Assembly (NCBI GenBank): GCA_030180135.1
Contig: CM058233.1
Span: 24,027,615 to 24,091,614 of the forward strand
Length of the DNA stretch: 64,000 nucleotides
Source: Orychophragmus violaceus
Lineage: Eukaryota > Streptophyta > Magnoliopsida > Brassicales > Brassicaceae
Direction: 5' to 3'
Shown: piece by piece, positions 42,380 to 52,901 of the stretch
How the letters are laid out: each line of letters opens with the position of its first letter
How positions within the stretch are numbered: the first letter of the stretch is position 1
Made by a program: the position numbers and the translations under genes
The notes under the pieces: model-generated
What the model was told of the DNA's origin: nothing
Databases searched by the model: none
The model's input: only the letters and a program-made list of their open reading frames with translations

Positions 42380-43550
42380 TTACCTCATTAAGTGCCCGGA
42401 CTTCCCACAGTGGAAGCACGTTGTGGGGTTATATTTGGTCACTCTTTCTTGCCCCTTGTTTTGTGGACAGCTTTGGACTCCATGGTACTTGCCTCCGCAC
42501 TTCGCACAGACCTTCCTTGCCTTACAACATTTTCCCATGTGGTAATTCCCACAAGTTGTGCATTTTTTGCCGTTCTCAAAGTTATGGTGATCAGCCCCGA
42601 CTTGATCCCACTTCCTCTTTAGGTCCTTCCCAGATCGATGAGCCTCTTTATCTTGTGTCTTAGCTCCCACCCGGTTCTCCTCAACCATGTTGGCCTCAAC
42701 AGTAGCAGCCTTTTAACCAGCTCGTAAATGGAGTCTTATGTGTAATCCGAGCAGTGGGTACAAAGTTCCACTCGCAGGCCCCGAAGGAAGGGCCGCACTT
42801 GTGCTAATTCGTCCTCAACATCTCGTGCACATAACATCTGAGACGGTCAAACTATGCCTCATACTCACAGACCATCTTGTTGTCTTGGACCAAGTTCAAA
42901 TACATCCCTTCCATACAATCATAAGCCTCAGTTGGAAAGTACTTCTGGTTGAACTCAACCTCAAGTCTACAAACGAATCAATGAGCCCCTTGGTGCGTCT
43001 GTCCACGGACACCAACCAGTTATGCGTATCCCCTTCCAGGAAGTAGACTGCAATATCCTTCTTGTAGTCCACTAGACAACGGGTGGATCGGAAGTTCCGG
43101 ACTAGCCACGACTTCCACTCATCAGCCTCAAGTGGGTCAGCACTTCCCCTGAAATGATTTGTTCCCAACTTGGTGATGTGACCAAGCACGTTGAAGTAGT
43201 CCACCTTACGTCTTTCCCGAGGGTCGGTGGATCTATCTCTTCAACAACTGGATCAACATAGTCCTGATCCGTAGTCTCCGGTATGGTGACCCGGATCCTA
43301 CCTCCATCATCAGCCGGTTTCTGACGAGAAGTGATGTTCTGGTTTAGAGTTGTCAGCTAGTCCATGATCGACTTCAGCATGGTCCACAACTCTCCATTGT
43401 TTGGGACCCCGGTCGGTGGCACACCACCACCTGTAGCACCATCTCCCACATTGCTGGTCTCAGTGTTAGCCACATTAAATGAAGACTCTCTCATCTCCTC
43501 ATGCTCTACCCAACCTGGATGTTCGGGTCCACGACCCTCGTCTCATTGGG
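42380..43550 (-). pseudogene. Gypsy-F Gag, frameshifted
   Basis: Pieces in order on the minus strand: an N-terminal part with VTIPETTDQDYVDPVVEEI (about 43290), then YFNVLGHITKLGTNHFRGSA, EADEWKSWLVRNFRSTRC and DYKKDIAVYFLEGD (43204-42896), typical of chromovirus Gag. At 42688-42380 there are two zinc-knuckle-like motifs, CAKCGGKYHGVQSC and CFHCGKSGHLMR. Several frameshifts and stops separate the blocks. Confidence 0.78.
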
Positions 43551-43841
43551 TACGGGAGGAGCCGTGGGTTTTGTGCTCGTGCGGGCAACTACATGACCGG
43601 TTTCTCCAGGTGCGACAGGTGTGGTCTGGTTCTTGGACCCTTGCCCGGTTCCATCCACATCCTAGTCCTTAGTTCGCTTACTCGTCTTGCTTATTCCAAC
43701 CTGAAGATTCCACAAGGTTTTTCTATCTAACAAGCAATCTCTCAGTCCTAAGCAAAATTAACTATTGCAGACATCTAACCCCGAAAGAGTGGTGTAGCCC
43801 TAACCCATAGTCCTAGAAACAAAACCGTTCTGACACTAACT

Positions 43842-43886
43842 TGAAACACCCCATCCTGGCCATACGGCACAGATGGATGTCCCACT
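43842..43886 (-). repeat. Gypsy-F 5' LTR, PBS-proximal 45 bp
   Basis: TGAAACACCCCATCC in plus orientation is the inner end of the LTR. The rest of the LTR resumes at 50857 after Copia-G. Just left of it, the minus strand reads 'gttagtgtcagaacggt', a plausible decayed initiator tRNA-Met PBS. Confidence 0.78.
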
Positions 43887-44525
43887 TGTTGGGATTGTGT
43901 CCTGAAATCACATTGTACTTACTCTAAAGATAGTTGTATTGTCGAGATCAGACAATTCATGTGATACTGGGTAGTCATAATGTTTTGCTAGAAACCGCTT
44001 ATGACAAATCAGTTGTAACTCATTTCTAGTATCGTGTGAACCTAAAGGGTCACACACCTAAGCAAGTTGGATACGATTCTGTATGGAATTGATCATTGGC
44101 ATATGGTCCGATCAATGTGTATTGGATACACATTGAATTCGTGTTTTAAGAGGTGTGTTGATCGATGCCATTGGTGCGTCGATCGATACAAGAGGTGTGT
44201 CGATCGTTGCCATTGGGTGCAACGATCGACACAAGGTCGATACCGTAACTGATGTTACGGTTTGTAAACCGTGGGCCTATTTATAGGGGTCATGTTACAC
44301 GACTTAAAAACAGAGCCGTCGCAGACAGTTTTTCTTGATAGAAAAACAGACCCTCTTCCTCGATAAACACGTAGAGAATCCCAGGAGATCCGATCACCGG
44401 TACTAGCGATTGAGGCGCTCTATATCTCGTTTACATGCTCCAATTTCCGCTACCAATCTCCAGGTAATCACGAGGTCAGTTCTTAGATTCAATCACCTAG
44501 ACCCAGGATCCTAGGGATTCCAACA
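43887..44525 (+). repeat. Copia-G 5' LTR with a 51-bp deletion
   Basis: 639 bp. Palindrome cores at 44159, 44180, 44201 and 44223, directly upstream of a TATA box 'tatttatag' (44278-44286). Relative to the 3' LTR, 51 bp are missing at about 44406, between copies of AGC. Confidence 0.92.
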
Positions 44526-44526
44526 G

Positions 44527-44538
44527 TGGTATCAGAGC
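44527..44538 (+). promoter_or_regulatory. Copia-G primer-binding site
   Basis: TGGTATCAGAGC, complementary to initiator tRNA-Met, one base after the LTR. Identical to the Copia-2 site. Confidence 0.93.
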
Positions 44539-46135
44539 CATAGGGTTTAATAGATTGATTCAGTAGCCTTGAATTCGATTAAAATGGTATTTGATTGAAT
44601 TGATGCTAGCTAGGATTCGTTTTGATAATAAGAATCTCGGATTTGTTAATATCGAAAACGAAGAACTGTGTTTTCGCACAGTGTCGATCAACACACCGCG
44701 AAAACGATGAAAAATATTTTAGGGTTTTCGCACAGCATCGATCGATGCACTGGGTGTGTCGATCGATGCAGCGCGAAAATTCAAAAGGGTATTGTGTTTT
44801 CGCATAGCGTCGATCGACACAAAATTGTGTCGATCGATGCATCGCGAATTCGCCTATTAAATCAATGGGTTTCGATTTAGAAATTGCACTGTGCCGATCG
44901 ACACACTGGGTGCATCGATCGACACAGGCTGTGTGAAAGGATAGATCGGTTCAATTGGATTGAACCGGTTATCTCGCATGGTTATGTCGGTTTTATTCGA
45001 TTAAAATTCACTGTATCGATCGGCACAGGCTTAGTGTCGGTCGACACATGCCTTGCGATTGGTAAATCGGTTCAATTGGATTAAACTGGTTATCATGCTT
45101 GGTTGAGGTAGATCAGATCGGTTTAAATTGGATGAATTGATTCAATTGGATTGAATTGGTTATCTCAATTGGAATAAACCGATTTGATTGGTTAAGATCA
45201 GTTTGATTGGATAAGTCGGTTCAATTAGATTGGACCGGTTATCGCAATCGGTTATAGGGTTGGTAAAGGTTGCATATCAAATGTCGACCAAGTGTGTCAG
45301 TCGATGTGCATGGTGACGATGCGAACCGTAATCGTTTGATTTTGAACCAGATGATTGAAAAACCGAACCAAATGACCTAACCCACTTAAATTAGAACAAG
45401 CAAAACTTAATTGAAATTGAAAGTAAAACATGTTCTAAATCTATCTGGTACACATTGGATGTGTATTAGATCAAAATGTTAGTTTCAATATGGTCAACTG
45501 TCAAGACTCATTTGGTTGTTGTGATAGTCTTGCCTAGAGCTTGGTGTCCACAATTACGTGAGTAAGGCAGGAAGTAGTGTTGATGGTCTTGCTGTGCTTG
45601 ACATCAACAATTACATGACCTAAGAGATTGAATTACTAACTTTTGAGTTCCGTTTCCTCAACTAAATATCAAGTGATCTTGATGTCTTGCCCGATCTTGT
45701 CTACTGTCAAGACTCGTGACGTTGTTGGATATTCTTGGAGTCCTTGGTATCCAACGAGACATGAATAAGACAGTTGGTCATTGATAGATTTGCAGTGCGA
45801 CTGTCAGTGACCACAAGACTGAAAGAAGATTGGTTTTACTTGACTGGGCTATCAGAAGTTCTGAGCCCAGAGACATCAGAGTGGATTAGACATAGTTTGT
45901 CTCTTCTACGACCAGGAGTTGTACTGAGTACAATTAGCAATGATTTGCTCACCTAGAATACTAAAATTTGTATGACGGCGAGTCGCCCACTCTAATTCTG
46001 GTGATCTGAGGATCTTGGTTCATTATATTAATAGAGGAAACATTGTTTGAATATAATGCGATTTTTCTTATTAGATAAGATTTCTCATTTCCTGAACTTC
46101 ATAACTAAAGTTTTCTTTGATTAAATTTTCAGCCT
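44539..46135 (+). other. Copia-G leader with palindrome pairs
   Basis: 1.6 kb, non-coding. Palindromes at 44685 (single), 44739/44760, 44811/44831, 44895/44916 and 45017/45038. Between them, 'ggttcaattggattgaaccggtt' repeats. 45480-46130 matches the Copia-2 leader, with a partial internal duplication ('atcaagtgat.ttgatgtctt' and 'tactgtcaagactc' motifs recur). Short frames rich in C, V, D, R are translations of the palindromes. Confidence 0.78.
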
Positions 46136-46906
46136 ATGTCTAAAACTACCTTCTCGTTACGACCCGTCCTTGAGAAGGACAAGTTAATTGGGTCAAATTT
46201 CCTGGATTGGTATCGCAATTTGAGATTAATCCTCAAGCAAGAGAGTAAGGACTATGTCCTTGAGAAAGCTCTTCCAGAAAGGCTTGGGACCAATCGCTCG
46301 AATGCAGTATATGATGCTTGGAATAAGCATTATATTGATGCGGTAGATGTGCGTGGTCTGATATTGGCTACCATGAACTCGGACTTGAAGAGTCAATACG
46401 AGAACATGGAGTCGCCAATAGAGATGATCACCAGCCTGAAACTGAAGTTTCAGGATCAGGCACGTGTTGAGAGATTCCAGATGGTGAAGTCTCTCACTGG
46501 GTGCAAGCTACCAGAGGATGCTCCAGTGAGTCCTCATGTCATTAAAATGATGGGTTACGTTGATAACCTGGGGAAACTGGATTGTCCTGCCAGCTTAGAG
46601 TTGGCTACTGACATCATTCTGCAGTCACTACCGTCTAGTTATGATAAGTTTGTCAAAAGCTATATAAGGAATAACTTGACGAAGACGTTGACTGAGCTGC
46701 ATGGCATGATCAAAATAGCAGAGCAAGACATCATAAAGGGTAAAAGATTTGAGAAATCTTGTGTTGACAAGGGTAGAGGCAGGGCCGTCCAGATTTGGAA
46801 TCAGGATAAGCCTGTGTCATCTTATAAGCCCAAGTCCGGCCCATCTGGTGTTAGAAAATGCTTCTACTGTGATGAATCAGGGCATTGGAAGATTCACAAG
46901 AGATGA
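46136..46906 (+). CDS. gag: Copia-G Gag, zinc knuckle damaged
   Basis: 256 residues. It begins in the same way as Copia-1 and Copia-2 Gag (FSLRPVLEKDKL, GSNFLDWYRNL), with KLKFQDQARVERFQMVK, SPHVIKMMGYVDNLGKLDC and LTELHGMIKIAEQD. The KKD-rich segment between capsid and knuckle is shorter than in Copia-2. The knuckle reads CFYCDESGHWKIHKR: the first two Cys and the His are present, but the last Cys is missing and the frame ends four codons later. It is open, but probably defective in RNA binding. Confidence 0.88.
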   Translation: MSKTTFSLRPVLEKDKLIGSNFLDWYRNLRLILKQESKDYVLEKALPERLGTNRSNAVYDAWNKHYIDAVDVRGLILATMNSDLKSQYENMESPIEMITSLKLKFQDQARVERFQMVKSLTGCKLPEDAPVSPHVIKMMGYVDNLGKLDCPASLELATDIILQSLPSSYDKFVKSYIRNNLTKTLTELHGMIKIAEQDIIKGKRFEKSCVDKGRGRAVQIWNQDKPVSSYKPKSGPSGVRKCFYCDESGHWKIHKR

Positions 46907-49350
46907 AGGAGATGTATGGTACTTCTTCTTCAGGTATTGTGTTATTACTTCAAGTTCTACGTATGTATTAGATACTAGTTGTGGTACTGATATTTTGGAA
47001 ATATGCAGGGCCTAAGCAACAGTAGAACGTTGAGGAAAGGACGAGTGGAACTGCGTGTCTGGTATGGAGCAATGGTTGCTACATAAGCCGTAGAGATTCT
47101 CCACTTGTAGGAGCCTTTCAAGTTTGGTTTTTGAATTAAGTAATTGCTACTATGTACCTGCTTTATGCAGGGATGTCTTTCAATTTCTTGTAAGAATTTG
47201 GATGTTTTTCATTCTGATAAAAGACAAGTTTTGCTCTTTTAATCTTAATGAAATATTCTATGGTAGCACCCCGTTTAGAATGGGTTTTGTACCTTAAACC
47301 AACATGAGTTTGAAAAATAACATAAATACTAAAAGTTTGAGTCTGATGACTCGAACCTGTTTTTCCTTGGCATAGTCGTCTTGGCCACATAAAAGTGAAG
47401 CAGATTCAGAAGTTCCATAGTTATGAGCTTTCAGGCTCATTTGATTGTAAATCATTTGAGACATGAATTCTGCTTGCTGGGCCAAATGACTGAGGCTTCT
47501 TTAGCAGAGCTAAAAGAAAACGGGCCAGAGGCTTATTGGGCCTTACACATACTGATTTATGCGGTCCGATGAGCATTAGTGCCAAAGGAAATCTTCTGTA
47601 CTTCATTACCTTATTGATAACATCAACAAGTATGGCTGTGTTCATTTGATGAGACACGAGCAGGAATCCCTTGAGGAGTTCCAAGATGAAGTGTAGAACC
47701 GATTTTACAAAAGTATTGAGATCCTCGATTGAATCGCGGAGGAAAATACTTGAGTCAAGAATTGGGTGATCATCTGATAGAATGAATCGGATCTGATTAG
47801 ATATGCTCCGATTAATGATAAGTCACAGGAATCTTCCATAATCACTTAAGAATACGTTCTAAAATGTCTGTCTTTGCGCAGAAAAGGGTTTCAATCAGAA
47901 TCAATTGAAAGACACTACATTGGATGTGGACTGGAAGTTTTCAAGTAAGTTGTTTCTGATCATTTGGGGATGAAAGCTAATAAGCTTGAACCCAAATCTG
48001 ATAAGCTCTACCTCGCTGGTTGTCCTAGGGAAACCGAGGCTTACTACTTTTATAACCAATCCGAGAACAAAGTTTTGTTGTCCGGAACTGTGTCTTTTAA
48101 GAAAGATCATACTTTCCAAAAGAACAGTGGGAGTAAAAGTACACATCGAAGAAATTCGATAAACACAGGAGGCTGCTCAACCTGTTTAGGGAGAGCAGCG
48201 GTGAGATCTACAAAGTGTTGTAGGACCTACACCTGTGGGGCCTGAAAATCGCAGATCCGAAAGGATCCGTCACTAACTCGAGAGTGATTTCTCGTAGCCG
48301 ATTGTCGTGATCTATTGATCATTGAAAAGTGACGAGCATGTGAAATTCAAAGTAGCGATGGTGAGCCCCAACTCCGAAAATTGGATGAGTATGCATGTTA
48401 GCTTCACCAATCCATTTCTGGATTGAAGCAAACATCTTGGAGTTGGAATCAACATTCTGATAATGTGGTCAAAAGTTTTGACTTGATCAGAAAGAAATGA
48501 AATCATGCGTTTACAAGAAGACTAGTGGGAGCGTAATTGCAATTCTCACACCGTATGTTTATAACATACTTAATCTCATAAACGACGCTCCGACGCTAAA
48601 GTCTTTTCAAGATTTCGGTCGGAAGTCAAATTTAACGATGGACATGGGAGAAGCCGCGAAAATCTTGGAATAAGGATCTATTGAAATGGATTGCAAAGAC
48701 CGATTGGATCGTGTCAGAATCCTTATGGTGATAAGGTATTGGATAGTTCAAATGTGCTTGATTCCAAGAATGGCTTCACACCAAAGGTCTTATGGCAACA
48801 ATCTTAGCAAGATGGAGTGTCCTTGACACTAGCTGAGCTAGTATCCATCTTAGCAAGATGAAGTGTCTTGGACACTGGCTGAGCTAGTATCTATGAGTGT
48901 GATTCATTTTGCTTATGCAGTAGAATCCATCATGAATGTCATATCTTGCGCTCGTCTAGATGCAGCTTACGCATAAAGCATGACGAGAAGATACCAATAT
49001 ATTCTGGTAAGAGTCACTGGACAGTTGTAAGGAATATCCCCAATTGTTTGAGGAACACTAAGGATAGGTTCTTGTTCAACTGAGAAATGACGAATCTGTT
49101 AAGAGTAGTTAGACAGACAAAGATGATTCACGGTTCCCACCTGTTTATATCTCTTTGTCTGTGTAGCGGGGCTATCTGTTGGAAAGGTCTCCAAGCAGTG
49201 GACCGCAGAATAGTGCTTATTAAAGAACAGCAGTGTGGTTTGTTGGAATGGCTCCAAGCAAGAACACCGCAGCATCTCTCACAACCTAAGCATGAGTTTC
49301 ATGCTGTTGCTGTAGGTACTAGATATATGAAGACGTGGTCTAAATTCTAG
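46907..49350 (+). pseudogene. Copia-G pol remnant
   Basis: Traces of Copia-1-like pol in order: protease YVLDTSCGTDI (about 46960), integrase 'ggccttacacatactgatttatgcgg' (about 47540), 'cttgaacccaaatctgataagc' (about 47985), the linker 'agatccgaaaggatccgtcac' (about 48250), RT 'ggattgaagcaaacatcttgg' (about 48420) and RNase H fragments after 49080. Many stops, large deletions, and a local duplication near 48800-48890 ('cttagcaagatg.agtgtc' twice). The active-site region reads YVYN instead of YVDD. Confidence 0.82.
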
Positions 49351-50161
49351 TGGGAGTTATGTTAGTTATGATGTTCAGATAGACATGATGTAGTCATGAT
49401 TATGAAAAAAACTGACATCAGCATTATTTGATCATTGGATAATTAAATAATGGTCCCAAGTATTTTATGTTCATGTTATAGGACATCAAGTTGAGGACTT
49501 GATCATGAAACCCTATAAGTAAAAAGATGACATAAATTATGATTGTCCCTAGTCGAGATTGTCAAAGTGGGACACTAACAATCGCGAGAGACTAGCTTGT
49601 GAGGTGACTGTTGACTAAGTTTTATGGAGTCAATGATATGAGTATCACAGTCAGTCACATAGATATATGCTGGTGAACATATGATCGGACATGACCCGCT
49701 AATGAGAACTCTACATGATAGTAATATCTGTGTCATGAGAGTTTCTCATTACGACTATAGAGTATAGTCCTTAGACCTGAGTTCATCATGCTTTCTAGCA
49801 TATGAATTGGTGCACTTTGACCTTGTCAAACGTCGATCCGTAAATGGCGGCTATAAAGACATTGCTTAGGTGTATCTTGAAGTATATGTAGAAACAGGGA
49901 TGGAACAAGAAGGGATTTGTCCCTCATATATAACAGGAGATAAATATCTCAGGGCCCATCGAAGATTTGATACTGAGAAAAATGCATGGCCGTGCTCAAA
50001 CGAGGTGATTGTCAGTCGTTTGTTTTATCAGTATAGATCAGGAGTTCGATGAACATGATGTTGGCTATAATAAGGATGACACAGTTTCTTGCCTTATGCC
50101 ATATCGAGATATAGTGACAAAGGGATTATGGGAATAGATGATTCCAGTACAAGTGGGAGAT
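49351..50161 (+). other. Copia-G 3' UTR and polypurine tract
   Basis: Non-coding, about 810 bp, similar to the other two Copia 3' UTRs, ending with the purine block GTGGGAGA before the LTR. Confidence 0.75.
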
Positions 50162-50851
50162 TGTTGGGATTGTGTCCTGAAATCACATTGTACTTACTCT
50201 AAAGATAGTTGTATTGTCGAGATCGGATAATTCATGTGATACTGGGTAGTCATAATGTTTTGCTAGAAACCGCTTATGACAAATGAGTTGTAACTCATTT
50301 CTAGTATCGTGTGAACCTAAAGGGTCACACACCTAAGCAAGTTGGATACGCTTCTGTAGGGAATTGATCATTGGCATATGGTACGATCAATGTGTATTGG
50401 ATACACATTGAATTCGTGTTTTAAGAGGTGTGTCGATCGATGCCATTGGTGCGTCGATCGATACAAGAGGTGTGTCGATCGTTGCCATTGGGTGCAACGA
50501 TCGACACAAGGTCGATACCGTAATTGATGTTACGGTTTGTAAACCGTGGGCCTATTTATAGGGGCCAGGTTACACGACTTAAAAACAGAGCCATCGCAAA
50601 CAGTTTTTCTTGATAGAAAAACAGACCCTCTTCCTCGAGAAACACGTAGAGAATCCCAGGAGATCCGATCACCGGTACTAGCATCACGGCGGATTCCAGC
50701 TTGTGTGCGTGTGGACTACGATAGAGGCGCAGCGATTGAGGTTCTCTAGATCTCATTTACCTGCTCCAATTTCCGCTGCCAATCTCCAGGTAATCACGAG
50801 GTCAGTTCTTAGATTCAATCACCTAGACCCAGGATCCTAGGGATTCCAACA
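50162..50851 (+). repeat. Copia-G 3' LTR
   Basis: 690 bp, TGTTGGGATTG...GATTCCAACA. Palindrome cores 50434, 50455, 50476 and 50498; TATA 'tatttata' at 50553-50560. Target duplication CCACT follows. Confidence 0.92.
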
Positions 50852-50856
50852 CCACT

Positions 50857-52549
50857 ACCTAGCCATTCTACCTCGAGGTTCATTTGTGAATCTAAAGTCC
50901 TAAAGTTCTATACTTAACCATTCCAACATTCATTCATTCCATTCACCTAGTTTAAGGCAATGAGTATCAGCATATATATATATATATAAGATAAACATAT
51001 TCTTGTATTAATCAAACCAAGATACTAATACAAAGTAGTGTCATGCCAATAGGGTATATAAAGTATCAGTCCTAACAATCAGTCTATCTAACCCCACTCG
51101 TCCAAATGTCTTGTGTCCGCGCCTAGGTTTGATCACCCCTTGATCAACCTCATGTCATGAAACCACAAAACATAAAAGTAATCTTTCAAAGTATGAATGA
51201 TTCAAACAACCTAGTTTAACAACCGGTTCTACATGTACCATTTACCCCTAGGCAAACACGCAAGTCCTAGCCCATTATACAATTCATCTTAACGGCCTAA
51301 GTCCCACGATTGATCGACCGCACACGAACGTAAATAATCGTGGTCAGTTCGTGTCCCATGAACAAGTGACAGTCGATCCCAACCCTTACGGATATGACCG
51401 TTGTCGGGTCGTGTTCTGCGAACAGGTACCATTCGACCACACCCTAACAGTCGCGACCGTTGGTCGGATCACGTACCGCGGGCATGTCATCTATCGAGCC
51501 GTAACCATCGTTGATCAGTAGCACTCGGCTTGTATGCGGACAACTGGATTGTCTCGTATAGTACCGATCAAGAAGATCTTAGCTTTGCGCCTGTCCGAAC
51601 ATGATCGTGTGTGCGGACTGTTCCATCCTTACCACAATCGCGCCGTTCCGTATCACTGTCAGTTGATCTTCAGAACCGTCCCACGGACAAACTGATAGGA
51701 TCACACGCGACTTGACCATAGAACCAATCGCACACAACCACAGACGATCAACCCAACCCGTCGCTCGCACTTATACCCGATCCACAGTCACGATCATGGA
51801 CCATGGCCGATCGTGACTCTAAGGGACTTTAATCGATTCCTAGGCATAACTGGATCCTAACATCCGGTTCTACTTTCAGAAAGGTAAAAGGGAGATAGAT
51901 CATTTCATCTGACTACCGTCGACCAAGTGGCTAAGCCGTGGTCGCGGTTAGACCATAGACCGATCACGCACATTTTATTTTATTGTGGACTTGCCGTGGA
52001 CCTTGGCTGTTTTTCCAGCCATTTTGAATCCTCCTTAGCTGCCTTAATTCACCAGCCACATGCCTTCCTCTCACCGGAAAATCCCTTCAAGGAATCGTGG
52101 CCAAAACCCTTTTAAACTCTCTTGATTTAATCGACCTTTTCCTTTAGATTGTTTACGGAATTTTCCCTGAATGTATTGTGTGCAAAAATGGCCTCCTTGT
52201 GGCGTATTTATAGTCTTGGACTCGACCAATAACCGCCCATAGTGAATGGGGACCAATGGGTGTCTGAATAGGTGCCAACCCATTGGTGTTTGTTCGCCCA
52301 CAAACTCCCTCAGTCAGCTAGTGTCAGTTAGCTGACAAGCTAACCCAAGAGGTGAACACTAGGGCCAGCTGAGCTGATCTTTTTGTCAGCTAACCTAGCT
52401 GACCAGCTAAACCATTCAGCTCATTTAAGCTGAATACTTTCCATCCAGCTGCCTCTGGAACATTCTTATTAGTCTCCCTTGACCGTGTGTTCAACCTTAT
52501 GGTCCCGTAGATAGTCCCAACGACCCTTAGGAAGGGTAGCGATGTTACA
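50857..52549 (-). repeat. Gypsy-F 5' LTR, main part
   Basis: Continuation of the LTR started at 43842; the outer end is 'gcgatgttaca' (52549). It aligns with the solo LTR 19155-21068: both have 'aaggcaatgag', 'tattaatcaa.ccaag.ta.caataca', 'gatcaacctcatgtc' and the final 'gtcc.aacg.cccttagg'. A TA dinucleotide run is at about 50973-50990. It is less CpG-rich than the solo LTR. No genes. Confidence 0.82.
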
Positions 52550-52901
52550 GGTACTACCACTAAGCCCTTCTCCCAAAGTCGACCTACGTCTAGGCTTGAT
52601 CCCTTGATAGGGTATGTAGGCAGCTTGGCCCTTGCATGAAGCCCCTACCTCCTTTTACTTTATTTTATCTCATTGTATCAACGATAGGTAGTGTCCCTCT
52701 TGTACAAAATCATATCAAATAGAATAACCTATTTTGCAATAACTTATCTTATGTGCACTTTTATCAATCATAACATCTGATATCAGTCTCAAAACGACTA
52801 AACAAATGATCCAATACAAGACAACACAATTACAACGAACTCAGCCCGCAAGCTCTAATTGAAGACAAACACTCGACGACTACATCTCTAAGATACGCCA
52901 C
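52550..52901 (+). other. Gypsy-E pol end and 3' UTR, left part
   Basis: Starts with the last codons of a Tat-like pol ('ggtactaccactaag', compare 'gatactatcactaag' in Gypsy-A at 10738), then the shared 'ctaggcttgatccctt...gtatgtaggcag' block. Gypsy-D interrupts it at 52902 and the region resumes at 62532. Same family as Gypsy-A. Confidence 0.68.

Larger units (their letters stand above)
32480..43841 (-). mobile_element. Gypsy-F, Tekay-like Ty3/gypsy internal region, split by CACTA element
   Basis: Minus-strand gypsy internal region: gag (about 43550 to 42380), protease (42195 to 41827), RT (41650 to 41443 and 34270 to 33650), RNase H (33564 to 32956) and the start of integrase (about 32950 to 32485). 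The CACTA element occupies about 34274-41442. The integrase C-terminus and 3' LTR are lost where Gypsy-C inserted. The RNase H and RT motifs resemble Tekay/Del-type chromoviruses; no chromodomain can be checked because the C-terminus is missing. A degraded initiator-tRNA-like PBS follows the LTR at about 43841-43825. Confidence 0.82.
44155..50508. repeat. TCGATCGA palindrome pairs in Copia-G (eight)
   Basis: Core starts: 44159/44180, 44201/44223, 44739/44760, 44811/44831, 44895/44916, 45017/45038, 50434/50455 and 50476/50498. Steps 21, 22, 21, 20, 21, 21, 21 and 22. In the LTRs the two pairs are themselves 21 bp apart (44180 to 44201, 50455 to 50476), giving four phased sites. Confidence 0.9.
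43887..50851 (+). mobile_element. Copia-G, Ty1/copia element, decayed pol
   Basis: Complete insertion inside the Gypsy-F LTR: LTRs 43887-44525 and 50162-50851, TSD CCACT (43882-43886 and 50852-50856), PBS 44527-44538, gag 46136-46906 and heavily broken pol to about 49350. The LTRs differ by about 19 substitutions (about 3%) plus a 51-bp deletion in the 5' copy, so it is older than Copia-2. It carries eight palindrome pairs. Confidence 0.93.

Noticed and set aside
13618..50508. A CRISPR-like array, because short repeats recur at fixed spacing
   Set aside because: The DNA is plant nuclear, the repeats are palindromic pairs scattered over several elements, and there are no unique-spacer arrays or cas genes.
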